NCBI GenBank assembly: GCA_019636655.1
Contig: JAHBXB010000001.1
Location: 1,178,001-1,242,000, forward strand
Length of the DNA stretch: 64,000 bases
Direction of reading: 5' to 3'
Origin: Phycisphaeraceae bacterium
GTDB taxonomy: Bacteria > Planctomycetota > Phycisphaerae > Phycisphaerales > UBA1924
Shown piece after piece: positions 43,949 through 53,376 of this stretch; position 1 is the first letter of the stretch; every line of letters begins with the position of its first letter. The notes under the pieces were generated by a model, which saw only the letters and a program-made list of their open reading frames with translations, ran no database searches and was not told the DNA's origin. A program made the position numbers and the translations under genes.

Positions 43949-45433
43949 ATGCGCATCCTCATGCTCGGGTGGGAGTTTCCACCCTTCATCGCCGGCGGTC
44001 TTGGGACCGCGTGCTACGGCCTTACCCGGGCGCTGGATCGCCTGGGGCACGAGGTGCTGTTCGTGCTGCCACGGGCGGTTGACCGCTCCAAGTCGTCGCA
44101 CATCCGGCTGATCTCCCCGTCAGGGCCGGTGCGGATCGCGACCGGCAGCAGCGCTCGGCCGCATGGCCCGGGCGAGAGTTCCGGTTCCGACACCGCCAGC
44201 ATCGACCCCGACGACGCGGGCTCACAGATCGCGCCGTTCGACGAACCGCCCAGTTGGCACAGCATCAACGGCTTTGAGCACGCCCTGTTCAACGCGGTGC
44301 CCGCTTCTCGCTCGAGCCCCTATCCGGCCTTTGGTTCGACGGCGCCAGGCTCAAAGGCCGTCCGAATCGGACCGAGCGGCGAGGTCGAGCATGCAAGCGA
44401 ATCGGGGGTGGAGGCCGCGCCGCTGCCCGAGGCGCCCCACTCGGTCGTCCTCGGCCCGCTCGGCGGTGGTTCGAGCGCCGCGGGGCCCGGCTACGGGAGC
44501 GATGTCGTCGGCGACAGCGAGCGGTACGCCCGTCTGGTCTACGCGATGTGCCGAAACGAGCGGTTCGATGTGATCCACGCCCACGACTGGATGACGTTCC
44601 CGGCTGGTCTTGCCCTTGCCCAACGGGTCGGGAAGCCCCTGGTCGTGCACGTGCACTCGACGGAGTTTGACCGGTCGGGCGAGCACATCAATCAGCGTGT
44701 GTACGACATCGAGCGCCGCGGGATGCACGGCGCGCTGCGAGTCATCGCGGTCTCGGAGATGACCAAATCGATCTGCGCCCATCGCTACGGTGTGGACGGG
44801 CGCAAGATCGATGTCGTCTACAACGGGATCGACTCCGAAACCGCCCAGCCTCACTCGGCCGACCGGCTGACCTCGAAGGACAAGATCGTTCTGTTTCTGG
44901 GCCGCATCACCATGCAGAAAGGCCCCGAGTACTTCATCCGAGCCGCGAAGCGGGTGCTGGAGAAGGTGCCTGAGGCCAAGTTCGTCGTCGCCGGATCGGG
45001 GGACATGGCCGTGCGGATGATCGAAGAGGCTGCCCACCTGGGGATCGGACACCGCGTGCTCTTCACCGGGTTCCTGCGCGGCCCGCAGGTGGACCGCATT
45101 TTCCGGATGGCCGATTGTTATGTGATGCCCAGCGTTTCGGAGCCATTCGGCATCGCGCCGCTCGAGGCGATGCGCAACGACGTACCGGCGATCATCTCCA
45201 AGCAGTCGGGCGTGTCGGAGGTGCTGACGCACGTCCTGAAGGTCGACTTCTGGGACATCGACGAGATGGCAAACAAGATCGTGGCCGTGCTGCGTCACCC
45301 ACCGCTCAGCCAAACCCTACGCGAGCACGGATCCTTTGAACTCCGAAAACTGACCTGGGATGGGGCCGCGACCAAGTGCGTGCAGTCCTACGGCGCCGCG
45401 ATAGGTGGCTCCGCGGTCGGCGCCGCACAATAA
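43949..45433 (+). CDS. GT4-type glycosyltransferase (glycogen-synthase-like)
   Basis: This 494-aa GT-B enzyme transfers a sugar from a nucleotide-sugar donor. The N-terminal MRILMLGWEFPPFIAGGLGTACYGL holds the GGL loop of the GT4/GT5 group. HAHDWMTF and HVHSTEFDRSGE follow, then in the C-lobe LFLGRITMQKGPEYFI and the retaining-type EX7E pair Glu398/Glu406 (SEPFGIAPLEA). Residues about 65-185 form a low-complexity Ser/Gly/Pro/Ala-rich insert not usual in the fold. ATG 43949 is chosen over the longer frame because GGAG lies 7 nt upstream and the family starts there. Acceptor unknown. Confidence 0.88.
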   Translation: MRILMLGWEFPPFIAGGLGTACYGLTRALDRLGHEVLFVLPRAVDRSKSSHIRLISPSGPVRIATGSSARPHGPGESSGSDTASIDPDDAGSQIAPFDEPPSWHSINGFEHALFNAVPASRSSPYPAFGSTAPGSKAVRIGPSGEVEHASESGVEAAPLPEAPHSVVLGPLGGGSSAAGPGYGSDVVGDSERYARLVYAMCRNERFDVIHAHDWMTFPAGLALAQRVGKPLVVHVHSTEFDRSGEHINQRVYDIERRGMHGALRVIAVSEMTKSICAHRYGVDGRKIDVVYNGIDSETAQPHSADRLTSKDKIVLFLGRITMQKGPEYFIRAAKRVLEKVPEAKFVVAGSGDMAVRMIEEAAHLGIGHRVLFTGFLRGPQVDRIFRMADCYVMPSVSEPFGIAPLEAMRNDVPAIISKQSGVSEVLTHVLKVDFWDIDEMANKIVAVLRHPPLSQTLREHGSFELRKLTWDGAATKCVQSYGAAIGGSAVGAAQ

Positions 45434-45439
45434 GAAGGA

Positions 45440-45757
45440 TCAACCGGAACTGCCCACCTCGGCGCCCCGCTCGATCATCCGCTGCTGCTGCTGCTGGATC
45501 TTCTGCTTCTCTCGCTCGATTTCTTCTCTCACCTCGGGCGTTGCGACCACACCCCCTACGGTATCCCGCGGACCATCGTCCCCGCCCCCGATCAACCCGA
45601 AGGAATAGGCAAGCCAAACACCGACGATGATCAGCACCGCGATCGCGATACCACCCTTCATTTTATCAGCATTGGAGAGGCTCTTGCCACCGGACACTTT
45701 GGCCTTCTGCGCCGGTTCCGGCATGTCGTCCATCAGCGACTTCCGCTTCGCGTCCAT
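45440..45757 (-). CDS. Small single-pass membrane protein
   Basis: This 105-aa protein has a charged N-terminal tail (about 1-33), one transmembrane helix (GGIAIAVLIIVGVWLAYSFGL, about 35-56), a Gly/Asp linker, and a C-terminal Glu/Gln-rich helix (REEIEREKQKIQQQQQRMIER) that may form a coiled coil. No family is recognised. AAGGAG 7 nt upstream supports the ATG. It is 30 bp downstream of the ABC-2 permease on the same strand and converges on the glycosyltransferase with a 6-bp gap. Confidence 0.75.
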   Translation of the reverse strand: MDAKRKSLMDDMPEPAQKAKVSGGKSLSNADKMKGGIAIAVLIIVGVWLAYSFGLIGGGDDGPRDTVGGVVATPEVREEIEREKQKIQQQQQRMIERGAEVGSSG

Positions 45758-45787
45758 GTGGAAACTCCTTGGATCTTCCGATGAAGT

Positions 45788-47179
45788 CTATCCAACTTCC
45801 CGGCGCTGGAAGAAAATCACCGCCACCGACAGGAAGACACCGATCTGCGCGGCCGCATACAGCGCCACCAGCCCGATGTGACTCCAGGGAATCGGTTGAT
45901 TCTGGGTCACCGCATCGAGCAGCCAGAAGAACTGAACGTTGGGCACCAAGCCCCAAACCACCAGCGCGGGGACGTTGACCTGGGTCTCCCGCAGGAACAC
46001 GTAGTCGAGCCGCGCCGGCGGACGCGGGGTAATAAACAGGCCGCTGGCGCCCCCCTCGCCCTGGAACAGTGGGCCCGCACCGCCGGCCCGCATCACCGTC
46101 ACCTGCTTGCCCTTGACCTCTGTAACAATCAGCGACGGGGGCACTGTCGGGCTCAGCAACTCGCTCCGCTCGGCGACATCACCCTTGAACGGCGGAAACG
46201 ACCGAGTGAGCATGGGGATGCCGTTGGGTGAGGGCGAGTAGAAGAAACAGTCACCCGGTTTGATCGTCTGCTTCGGCTCGTTCTGCAGAGCGACCATGTA
46301 CGACATGCCAGGCTCAGTGAGCCCCTCGTCGCGGGCCTTGGTTGGAAAGACCTGATCGATGCGCCCGACCCACTCGTTCCGGTATGCCAGCCGACCGAAC
46401 AGGTGGTTCGACAGCAGTCCGAGCATGAAGACCCCGGCGCACACCACGATGGTCATCACCTGGCCCAACCTGGACGACGCGGCCGTCGCGATCGCCGCGA
46501 GGACCAGTTGAGCCAGCACAACGGCGATGCTCGCCATCGTGATCTGGAGCTTGAAGCTCGTTGCGATCGGCTGGATCTGCCACTTCGGGCTTACCACCAG
46601 CACGCACACCCACGCGACAAGCATCAACGGGCACAGGAGCAGCGTGGCGGTCTGCGTGAACACCCAGCCATAAAAGAAGTTGCACCAGATGCCGACAGCG
46701 AACGCGATGAACACGGCCAGGAATGTGAACAGCAGCACCGGACCATCGAGCTCATCGGATGCGGTGCTCAGGACCCCGTGCCGGATCGCCATCTGGAGAA
46801 ACATCAGCATCGTGACCACCGCGATCAGCATCGCGGCCGCGACCCCGAGGTACTTCCCCAACACAACAACCGGCCGCTTGACCGGCTTGCTCACCACCGT
46901 CAGCACCGTCCGATTCTCGATCTCGCGGGAGATCACGGCGGTCGCGATGAACGCGGCGAGGAGCATGCCGCAGACGAACACCGTCGCCAACCCGATGTCC
47001 AGCAAGAGCTTATTGTCGCTCGAGACCTCCCCCGATTCGGTGTACCCCATGCTGAACCCGGTACCCCAGGTGCTCAGCAGGATCAGCACGCCGCACAGCA
47101 TCACCAGCACAAAGTAGATGGGCTGGCGCACGCTCTCCTTGAACGTGTTCTTCGCGATCGTGAGGAGTTGGCCGAACAT
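45788..47179 (-). CDS. ABC-2 type transporter permease
   Basis: This 463-aa protein has six or more transmembrane helices and a large extracytoplasmic insert at about 285-400. The N-terminal LTIAKNTFKESVRQPIYFVLVMLCGVLILLS and the coupling segment ISREIENRTVLTVVSKPVKRPVVVLGKYLGV are hallmarks of ABC-2 permeases (NatB/YhaP-like). The last helix ends in FFQRREVG, a shared ABC-2 ending. No ATPase gene is adjacent on this strand; the ATPase at 52126, encoded divergently 5 kb away, could serve it. Substrate unknown. Confidence 0.85.
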   Translation of the reverse strand: MFGQLLTIAKNTFKESVRQPIYFVLVMLCGVLILLSTWGTGFSMGYTESGEVSSDNKLLLDIGLATVFVCGMLLAAFIATAVISREIENRTVLTVVSKPVKRPVVVLGKYLGVAAAMLIAVVTMLMFLQMAIRHGVLSTASDELDGPVLLFTFLAVFIAFAVGIWCNFFYGWVFTQTATLLLCPLMLVAWVCVLVVSPKWQIQPIATSFKLQITMASIAVVLAQLVLAAIATAASSRLGQVMTIVVCAGVFMLGLLSNHLFGRLAYRNEWVGRIDQVFPTKARDEGLTEPGMSYMVALQNEPKQTIKPGDCFFYSPSPNGIPMLTRSFPPFKGDVAERSELLSPTVPPSLIVTEVKGKQVTVMRAGGAGPLFQGEGGASGLFITPRPPARLDYVFLRETQVNVPALVVWGLVPNVQFFWLLDAVTQNQPIPWSHIGLVALYAAAQIGVFLSVAVIFFQRREVG

Positions 47180-47547
47180 GATTGGGCGGGCCTGCGTCGA
47201 GGTGGAGAGATCGCTTGGCGAATCCTGACCGAGAGACGAACATAGGGGCAGCCAGCACGTACATCAACGTGCCCGCCCCCCATGAGGTTCGTGCGCGCCG
47301 CCCATACCGGCCCATTCGGAGCCGCACCGACCCCTTCGCAGTACTTGCCTCGATGACGCCACCGATCAGCAGAAACCGGAGTTTCGGCACATGCCGGTCA
47401 GTGGGCCGGTGGACACCGGCACTTCGTTCGTGGACAATACCGCCCCCTCTCCCCGGGCAATGACCGACGCCTCCCAGCGCCGGGTTCCGCCTCGGTGCGA
47501 GTTCCACCGACCTGCACACCACTCCCCCACTCGCGGGGATATTGGGA
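47180..47547. other. Divergent intergenic region between ABC-2 permease and SPFH operon
   Basis: This 368-bp stretch has no credible gene. It must hold promoters in both directions. A minus-strand TTGCCC-N15-TATTGT is visible near 47435-47462 but its spacing is short. A GCCGGT/ACCGGC-rich segment lies at 47394-47420. No confident regulatory call can be made. Confidence 0.3.
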
Positions 47548-49581
47548 ATGTTGATGACAGCCGATCCCCAGAGCTTCAAGCGCGCCGCTCACTTCAGCCT
47601 CCTGGGTATGGGCTTGCAGATCGTATTGGGGATCGCGACGCTCATTTATGCGGCTCTGGCGGCCGACGTCGCGGCGATGACCGCCGCGATCTACATTCTC
47701 ATCAGCAGCGCCGTCTGGCTGATCCTGGCGGTGGTGTATGACCAGCACCGGCGAGAGCGGCTGGAGGCGATCGAGGCCGAGTCGCTCGCTGCGGAGGCGG
47801 CCCGCCGGTCCACCGTGTTCGAGGAGACCGGCGACGACTTGCGCATTGCCTCGAAGCGGCTCTCGTGGATGCACCGCGTGCTGGTCCCGGCCTCGAGCCT
47901 GATCCTCGCCGCGGTGCTGATCGGGGTCGGGCTCTGGCGGTTCGTCGCCGCCCGTGGACATGTCAATCCGGATAATTTCATAAAGCCCGCCCCGTCGCTT
48001 GCCTACTGGGCCATCGCGATCGGGCTGGTCGTTGGGGTGACCGGGTTCCTGTACGCCCGCTTCATGTCCGGGATGGCGAAGCAACCGGTCTGGGCCAACC
48101 TGAGGGCCGGAGCAACACAGGCGGTCGGATCCGCGCTGATGGGCCTGGCGATCGCCATCGGCCAGTTCGTGCTCTTCGCCGGAAGCGACGGCGTCCTGCG
48201 GTACCTGCTGGTGGTCTTCCCGCTCATGATGGTGGTGCTGGGGGCGGAGATCGTCCTGAACTTCGTGCTCGGCGCCTACCGCCCGCGGCGACCCGGCGAG
48301 CTCCCTCGACCCGCGTTCGATTCCCGGATCCTCGGGTTCATCGCCGCCCCCGACAAGATCGCCGAATCCATCGGCGAAGCGCTCAACTACCAGTTCGGGT
48401 TCGATGTCACCGGATCGTGGTTCTACCAGCTTCTCAGCCGGTCGATCGCGTGGCTCGTCGTGGTCGGCGTCGGCCTGGTGTGGATCATGACGACGCTCGC
48501 GGTGGTCAACCCCAGCGAGCGGGCCCTGATGCTGACCAACGGCAAGCTGGTGCGAGAGGTCGGTCCGGGGCCCTACGCCAAGCTCCCCTGGCCCTTCGCC
48601 AGCGTGGAGCGATTCGACGCAACCGAAGCAAGGCGCATCGACCTGGCCAGTCCGCAGGCGCCCGCCGACCGCCCCATCCTCTGGACCAACGAGCACGTGC
48701 CCGGCGAGCAGGATTTCTACCTGCTCGTCCAGCCACCCGGCTCCGGAGAACGGGAACGCAACTACGCGCTGGTCGCGATGGAGGTACCGGTCCTGTACTC
48801 CGTCGACAACCTGGAGAAGTTCGAGAACCTCGGTCCGACGCTCGAAGACCGCGAGAACCTCCTCAAGGCGATCGGTCAGCAGGTCCTGCTCAAGTACGTC
48901 GCCACCAAGAGGATGGACGAGCTCCTCGGTCCCGGCCTCATGGCGGCCTCGTCCGAGATCGGGCGGCTGATCGATAAGGCCTACACCAAGGACCGCGACT
49001 GCGGGATCACCGTGCTGTTCTGCGGGATTGTCGGGATCCACCCGCCGCGAGATACCGCCACAGCCTTCGAACAAGTTGTGGCCGCCGAGCAGCAGCGACT
49101 CGCTAACGTGATTTATGCGGAGGGCGACATCGTCAAGATCCTCAGCGCCGCGGCCGGGAGCGTGGCGGCGGCCAAGAGCGCGATCGATGAGATCGCGGCT
49201 TTCGACGCGATGGGCGGCGAGATGTCCGCCGCGGACGCCTCGCCCGAGCGCAAGGCCAAGATCCTCGCCATCGAGCGGCTGCTCACCGAGGGGAACGGCC
49301 AGGCGGCGGTGCTCATCTACGAGGCGAAGGCCGAGCGATGGACCCGGCACATGGCCGAGCGGGGCATGGCCGAGGCGTACTCCGGTGAACTCGCGGCGTT
49401 CACCGCCAACCCCTCGCTGTTCAAGGCAAGCCGTTACTTTGACTCGCTCAAGCAGATGATGGCCAACTCCCGCGTGTACATCGTCGCGGACGACTCACCC
49501 GTGGAGATCCGGTCGGACCTGACAGACCTTGACTCCTCCGGCAATCCGCTCGCGGCGCCCGAGGCGAACAAGACGGAATAG
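47548..49581 (+). CDS. Polytopic SPFH (band 7/HflK-like) protein
   Basis: This 677-aa protein combines an N-terminal block of about six transmembrane helices (within 15-250) and a further helix at about 300-325. An SPFH/prohibitin domain follows (about 325-520: VNPSERALMLTNGKLVREVGPGPYAKLPWPFASVERFDA), then a long Ala/Glu/Lys helix (EQVVAAEQQRLANVIYAEGDIVKILSAAA) as in HflK. SPFH proteins form membrane-bound cages or scaffolds. A TTG (47542) and ATGs at 47548 and 47554 are all possible starts; 47548 is a compromise. It is first of three tandem SPFH genes. The extra helices are unlike HflK or stomatin. Confidence 0.82.
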   Translation: MLMTADPQSFKRAAHFSLLGMGLQIVLGIATLIYAALAADVAAMTAAIYILISSAVWLILAVVYDQHRRERLEAIEAESLAAEAARRSTVFEETGDDLRIASKRLSWMHRVLVPASSLILAAVLIGVGLWRFVAARGHVNPDNFIKPAPSLAYWAIAIGLVVGVTGFLYARFMSGMAKQPVWANLRAGATQAVGSALMGLAIAIGQFVLFAGSDGVLRYLLVVFPLMMVVLGAEIVLNFVLGAYRPRRPGELPRPAFDSRILGFIAAPDKIAESIGEALNYQFGFDVTGSWFYQLLSRSIAWLVVVGVGLVWIMTTLAVVNPSERALMLTNGKLVREVGPGPYAKLPWPFASVERFDATEARRIDLASPQAPADRPILWTNEHVPGEQDFYLLVQPPGSGERERNYALVAMEVPVLYSVDNLEKFENLGPTLEDRENLLKAIGQQVLLKYVATKRMDELLGPGLMAASSEIGRLIDKAYTKDRDCGITVLFCGIVGIHPPRDTATAFEQVVAAEQQRLANVIYAEGDIVKILSAAAGSVAAAKSAIDEIAAFDAMGGEMSAADASPERKAKILAIERLLTEGNGQAAVLIYEAKAERWTRHMAERGMAEAYSGELAAFTANPSLFKASRYFDSLKQMMANSRVYIVADDSPVEIRSDLTDLDSSGNPLAAPEANKTE

Positions 49582-49677
49582 AGCCCCCGGCCCTCCCGCG
49601 AGACCGCGTCTCGCGGGGCAACAGGCCATCACAGATCCAAGGGCCCCGGAGCCCTCGCAGGACCAGGAGTGCCAGAC

Positions 49678-50697
49678 GTGGCGAGTCGTTTTACCGGAAG
49701 CATTCAGCGCTGGATCATCATCGCGATCGTCGTCCTCGTCGTCGGCGCGTACATGACCACCTATCGCGTGCGGTTCACCGAAACAGCGGTCGTCACTACC
49801 TTCGGCAAGGCCGATGAATCGTCGGTGATCAAGGAAGCGGGGATGCGCTTCAAGATCCCCTACGTTCAAACTGTCACGCTGTACGACACCAGGGCCAAGT
49901 TTCTCGCCTCGGCGCCCGAGACCCGGAACACCCAGGACGCGAAGAACATCGTCGTCACGGCGTTCCTCACCTGGCAGGTTTCCGATGCGCTGAAGTTCTA
50001 CCAGAAGTACTCCGGCCGCGGCGACCGCTCCGAGGACCACATCCGTGCCGCGGAGCGTGACCTGCAGGCCCGCCTTCGCTCGGCGCTCGGCGTCATCAGC
50101 AAGTTCCGGCTCGACGAGGTGCTCGCCGGCGCGGGCCGCGAGTCGAAGATGGCCGCGCTCGAACTCGCCCTGCTCGACGCGATGAAGTCGACCGACGAGG
50201 CCTCCGCCTCGTTCGCCGAGTTCGGGATCACGCCCAAGGCGGTCGGGATCAGCAGCATCCGGTTCGATTCCGAAACGACGAAAAAGGTCTTCGACGCGAT
50301 GAACGCCAACCGGGCCAAGATCGCGAACGAACTCATCGCCGAGGGCACGACGACCGCCGACACCATCCGAAAGAAGGCCACCGCCGACTCGAAGCGGATC
50401 CTCGACTTTGCCGGCCGGCTCGCCCAAAACATCCGCGCCCAGGGGCAGGCCGAAGCGGCTCAGTACTACAAGCAGATGAGCGCCAACCCTGAACTGGCTA
50501 TCTTCCTCAAGAACATCGACCTGCTCAAGGAAGCCTTCGGTCGGCAGACGACGCTCATCCTTCCGACGAGCATGCCCGGGATGGGCCTGTTCCGGCCCGA
50601 TGCGCTGAACGACCAGCCCGCCGGCGTCCCCACTGACAAGCCGACGCCCCAGGATCGACCCGCGGCTTCCGGTTCCCCCGCCGGAGGGCAGAGGTAG
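49678..50697 (+). CDS. SPFH-domain protein, HflC-like
   Basis: This 339-aa protein has one N-terminal transmembrane helix (about 12-28, RWIIIAIVVLVVGAYMTTY) and an SPFH domain beginning RVRFTETAVVTTFGKADESSVIKEAGMRFKIPYVQTVTLYD, as in HflC. A long helix follows (NANRAKIANELIAEGTTTADTIRKKATADSKRIL), with a Pro-rich tail. GTG 49678 is chosen over GTG 49669 because AGGAG lies 8 nt upstream. It is 96 bp after the first SPFH gene and 3 bp before the next. FtsH, the usual HflKC partner, is not in the window. Confidence 0.85.
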   Translation: MASRFTGSIQRWIIIAIVVLVVGAYMTTYRVRFTETAVVTTFGKADESSVIKEAGMRFKIPYVQTVTLYDTRAKFLASAPETRNTQDAKNIVVTAFLTWQVSDALKFYQKYSGRGDRSEDHIRAAERDLQARLRSALGVISKFRLDEVLAGAGRESKMAALELALLDAMKSTDEASASFAEFGITPKAVGISSIRFDSETTKKVFDAMNANRAKIANELIAEGTTTADTIRKKATADSKRILDFAGRLAQNIRAQGQAEAAQYYKQMSANPELAIFLKNIDLLKEAFGRQTTLILPTSMPGMGLFRPDALNDQPAGVPTDKPTPQDRPAASGSPAGGQR

Positions 50698-50700
50698 CCC

Positions 50701-52104
50701 ATGACAGACCTTCCCCCAACTGACCCTGCCACCGGGCCGAGGCCGACCGATCGCTCCACGTCGGTCACGCTGCGCCACGATGACGGACAGGCCGACGACG
50801 CGGCCTCTCTCATGGACCCGGCTACCAAGTCCCTTGAGGACGCGCTCCGGATCACGTTTCGCCTGCTCCAGGTGTCGATGGCCGCGCTGCTGGTCGTTTT
50901 CCTGTTCAGCGGCATGCAGCGGGTGAACCAGAACGAGCGGGGGATCCGGGTAACGCTCGGCCGGATCACGGCCGACAATCTCCCGCCCGGACCCCAGTTC
51001 TCCTGGCCCTATCCCTTCGGCGAACTCATCAAGATCCAGACGGTGCCGCCGACGCTCGTACTGGACCGTGAGTTCTGGCCGAACCTCAACGACGCCGAGC
51101 GGAACCTCGGTGTCGAGGCCCTCGCGGGCACGGGACGTGACTCGCTCGACCCGGTGCTGGATGGCTCGCTGCTGACCCGCGACGGTTCGATCATGCACCT
51201 CAAGGCCGAGGTCAAGTACCTCCGGACCGATCCGGTCAAGTTCTACCAGGCGATCGATCCCACGGCCGAGGTCAGCATCGTCCGAGCCGCGGTGAGCAAA
51301 GGCCTGGTTGAGGCGGCGTCGATTGCGACCCCGGACCAGGTTCTGGCCATGTCGGACAGCCTCAAGGTCGTCGCCTACCGGGTCGCTCAGCGAATGCTCG
51401 ACAGCATCGACTGCGGCCTGACGATCCAGGAGATCACCCTGACTTCGAGCATGCCGCCCAGGCGCGTCGCCGTCGGCTACCGGGCCCCAGCCTCCGCCGA
51501 GGCCGACAAGGCCAAGTTCGAACAAGAGGCCGTCGCCGAGCAACAGCGCATCCTCAACAACGTCGCCGGTCCCGCGGCCAGGACCATCCTCAATCAGATC
51601 GATCGCTACGAGAGTCTTCTCGCCCTGGACAAGACCGACGAGGCGAAGGAGACCCTCGACGTGATCGATCGCCTTCTGACCAGCCGCCCGGTGACGATCG
51701 ATGGGCTGGAGGTAAGCCCGCGACTCGAGGGCGACGTCCCCGCCATGCTCCGCGATGCCGAGCTGGCCCGCCGCCGCACCGTCGACCGGGCCGTCAACGA
51801 CCGCAACCGCTTCCTGGCTCTTGCCGAGGGCTACGCAGCGTTTCCGGGCGTGGTCATGAACAGTCAGTGGACCGACGCGTTCAAGACGTTTGTTACCCGG
51901 GAATCGGTCCAAGTGCAGTTGGTGCCCGCGGCGCTGGCCCGGCTCGTGATTACGATTAACCGCGATCAGAGCCTTGCCAAGGAGCAGACGCAGAAGGCCC
52001 GCCAGAAGGAAGCCGAGAGGCTCCAGGAGGAGTTGCGGGTCAAGCGTGAACGCGAGCGACTTGAAAAACGCGTCCGACCCGACGAAACACAGAGTTCGCA
52101 GTAG
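50701..52104 (+). CDS. SPFH-domain protein, HflK-like
   Basis: This 467-aa protein has a Pro/Thr/Asp-rich cytoplasmic start of about 50 residues and one transmembrane helix (about 55-72, LLQVSMAALLVVFLFSGM). The SPFH domain (QRVNQNERGIRVTLGRITADNLPPGPQFSWPYPFGELIKIQ) resembles HflK. A coiled-coil region and a very charged C-terminal helix (AKEQTQKARQKEAERLQEELRVKRERERLEKRV) follow. It starts 3 bp after the HflC-like gene, with GAGG 6 nt upstream of the ATG. Likely forms a hetero-oligomer with the HflC-like protein. Confidence 0.85.
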   Translation: MTDLPPTDPATGPRPTDRSTSVTLRHDDGQADDAASLMDPATKSLEDALRITFRLLQVSMAALLVVFLFSGMQRVNQNERGIRVTLGRITADNLPPGPQFSWPYPFGELIKIQTVPPTLVLDREFWPNLNDAERNLGVEALAGTGRDSLDPVLDGSLLTRDGSIMHLKAEVKYLRTDPVKFYQAIDPTAEVSIVRAAVSKGLVEAASIATPDQVLAMSDSLKVVAYRVAQRMLDSIDCGLTIQEITLTSSMPPRRVAVGYRAPASAEADKAKFEQEAVAEQQRILNNVAGPAARTILNQIDRYESLLALDKTDEAKETLDVIDRLLTSRPVTIDGLEVSPRLEGDVPAMLRDAELARRRTVDRAVNDRNRFLALAEGYAAFPGVVMNSQWTDAFKTFVTRESVQVQLVPAALARLVITINRDQSLAKEQTQKARQKEAERLQEELRVKRERERLEKRVRPDETQSSQ

Positions 52105-52125
52105 TCGTAGACACGACAGGGATCC

Positions 52126-53376
52126 ATGGCCGACTCGCCCTCCAAACACGTCATTGTCGTCCAGAAGCTCGTCAAGGTCTTCCGCGACTTCTGGTTGCGC
52201 CCGCGGGCCAGGGCCGTGGACGACGTGACATTTGAGGTCCATCCCGGCGAAGTCTTCGGGCTGCTCGGGCCCAACGGGTCGGGGAAGTCGACGACGATCA
52301 AGGTCATCCTCGGCCTGCTCCACAAGACCAGCGGCCGTGTTGCGGTCTTCGGCAAGCCGCCCGACGATGTCGCGGTCAAGCGCCGGATCGGGTACCTCCC
52401 AGAAGAGTCGTACCTCTATCCGTTCCTCAACGCCCGCGAAACCCTCGAGTACTACGCCAAGCTCTTCGAGCTCGACCGCTCGATCCGTAACCGACGCGTC
52501 GACGAGCTGCTCGACATGGTCGGTCTCGCTGCGGTTCAGTTCCGCCCGGTCAGCGAGTACTCAAAGGGCATGCAGCGCCGGATCGGCATCGCCCAGGCCC
52601 TGATCAACGACCCGCAACTGCTCATCCTCGACGAGCCCACGACCGGCCTCGACCCGATCGGCAACCGCCAGATCAAGGACCTGATCATCGAACTCGGGCG
52701 CCGCGGCAAGACCGTCCTGCTCTCCAGCCACCTCCTCGCCGACGTCGAGGACTGCGTCAACCGCATGGTGATCCTGTACGGCGGCAAGATCCGCGAGGAG
52801 GGTACCTGCGAATCACTCCTTACCGCTGACGACAAGACTGTCCTCGAGTTCGATTCGCTCAACGAATCCCTGATCAGCGAGATCGATTCGCTCGTCCGCC
52901 AGCGTACAGCGGGACAGCGCTCGATCGAGCGGGTCTCCAAACCCCGCCAGCGCCTCGAGGACCTGTTCATGGACATCGTACAGCGGGCGCTCGCCGAGCG
53001 GGTCGCGACGGCCGGCGCTCAACACGGCGGACAAACCGCCTCGTTCCTCCGTACCGAAGAACCCGCCCAGGCGTCCGGCGAAGCCCTGATCGACCAACTT
53101 GTCAACGTAGCCCCCGAGCCCGCCCTACAGGCCGGCCGACCCTCCGCGGAGAAGTCCGGGTCCAAGCAGGATGGGCCCGACGATGCCGTGCTGGCCTCCT
53201 TGATCGGCACGCCCCCTCCCGCTGCCAAGCCGCCAACACCGCCGCGGCCGGCCGGCTCCACACCCGCCCCATCGCCGTCTCCCGATGTTGACCTGGGAGT
53301 CATCGGCGACCTCATGGGAGGCGACACCGGCGGTACGAAACATGGCGATCCAAAGCCGCCGGAGCGCCGGCCGTGA
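52126..53376 (+). CDS. ABC transporter ATP-binding protein with extended C-terminal tail
   Basis: This 416-aa protein has one nucleotide-binding domain (about 8-240) of the ABC-2/NatA type. Walker A GPNGSGKST is at 48-56 and Walker B LLILDEP at 165-171 with catalytic Glu170. The H-loop is in LLSSHLLADV. The signature reads YSKGMQ (145-150) instead of LSGGQ, a variant common in ABC-2 ATPases. A small regulatory part follows, then about 120 residues of Pro/Ala/Ser-rich, probably disordered tail (300-416). The stop overlaps the next gene (GTGA), so ATPase and permease are coupled. Confidence 0.92.
   Translation: MADSPSKHVIVVQKLVKVFRDFWLRPRARAVDDVTFEVHPGEVFGLLGPNGSGKSTTIKVILGLLHKTSGRVAVFGKPPDDVAVKRRIGYLPEESYLYPFLNARETLEYYAKLFELDRSIRNRRVDELLDMVGLAAVQFRPVSEYSKGMQRRIGIAQALINDPQLLILDEPTTGLDPIGNRQIKDLIIELGRRGKTVLLSSHLLADVEDCVNRMVILYGGKIREEGTCESLLTADDKTVLEFDSLNESLISEIDSLVRQRTAGQRSIERVSKPRQRLEDLFMDIVQRALAERVATAGAQHGGQTASFLRTEEPAQASGEALIDQLVNVAPEPALQAGRPSAEKSGSKQDGPDDAVLASLIGTPPPAAKPPTPPRPAGSTPAPSPSPDVDLGVIGDLMGGDTGGTKHGDPKPPERRP

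Noticed and set aside
47398-49350. 650-codon minus-strand open frame
   Set aside because: Antisense to the first SPFH gene; composition is His/Arg/Asp-rich as expected for a shadow frame.
49495-52323. 942-codon minus-strand open frame
   Set aside because: It lies antisense to the SPFH genes, which have clear domains and ribosome binding sites. The frame is open because of high GC at third codon positions; its translation has no recognisable domain.
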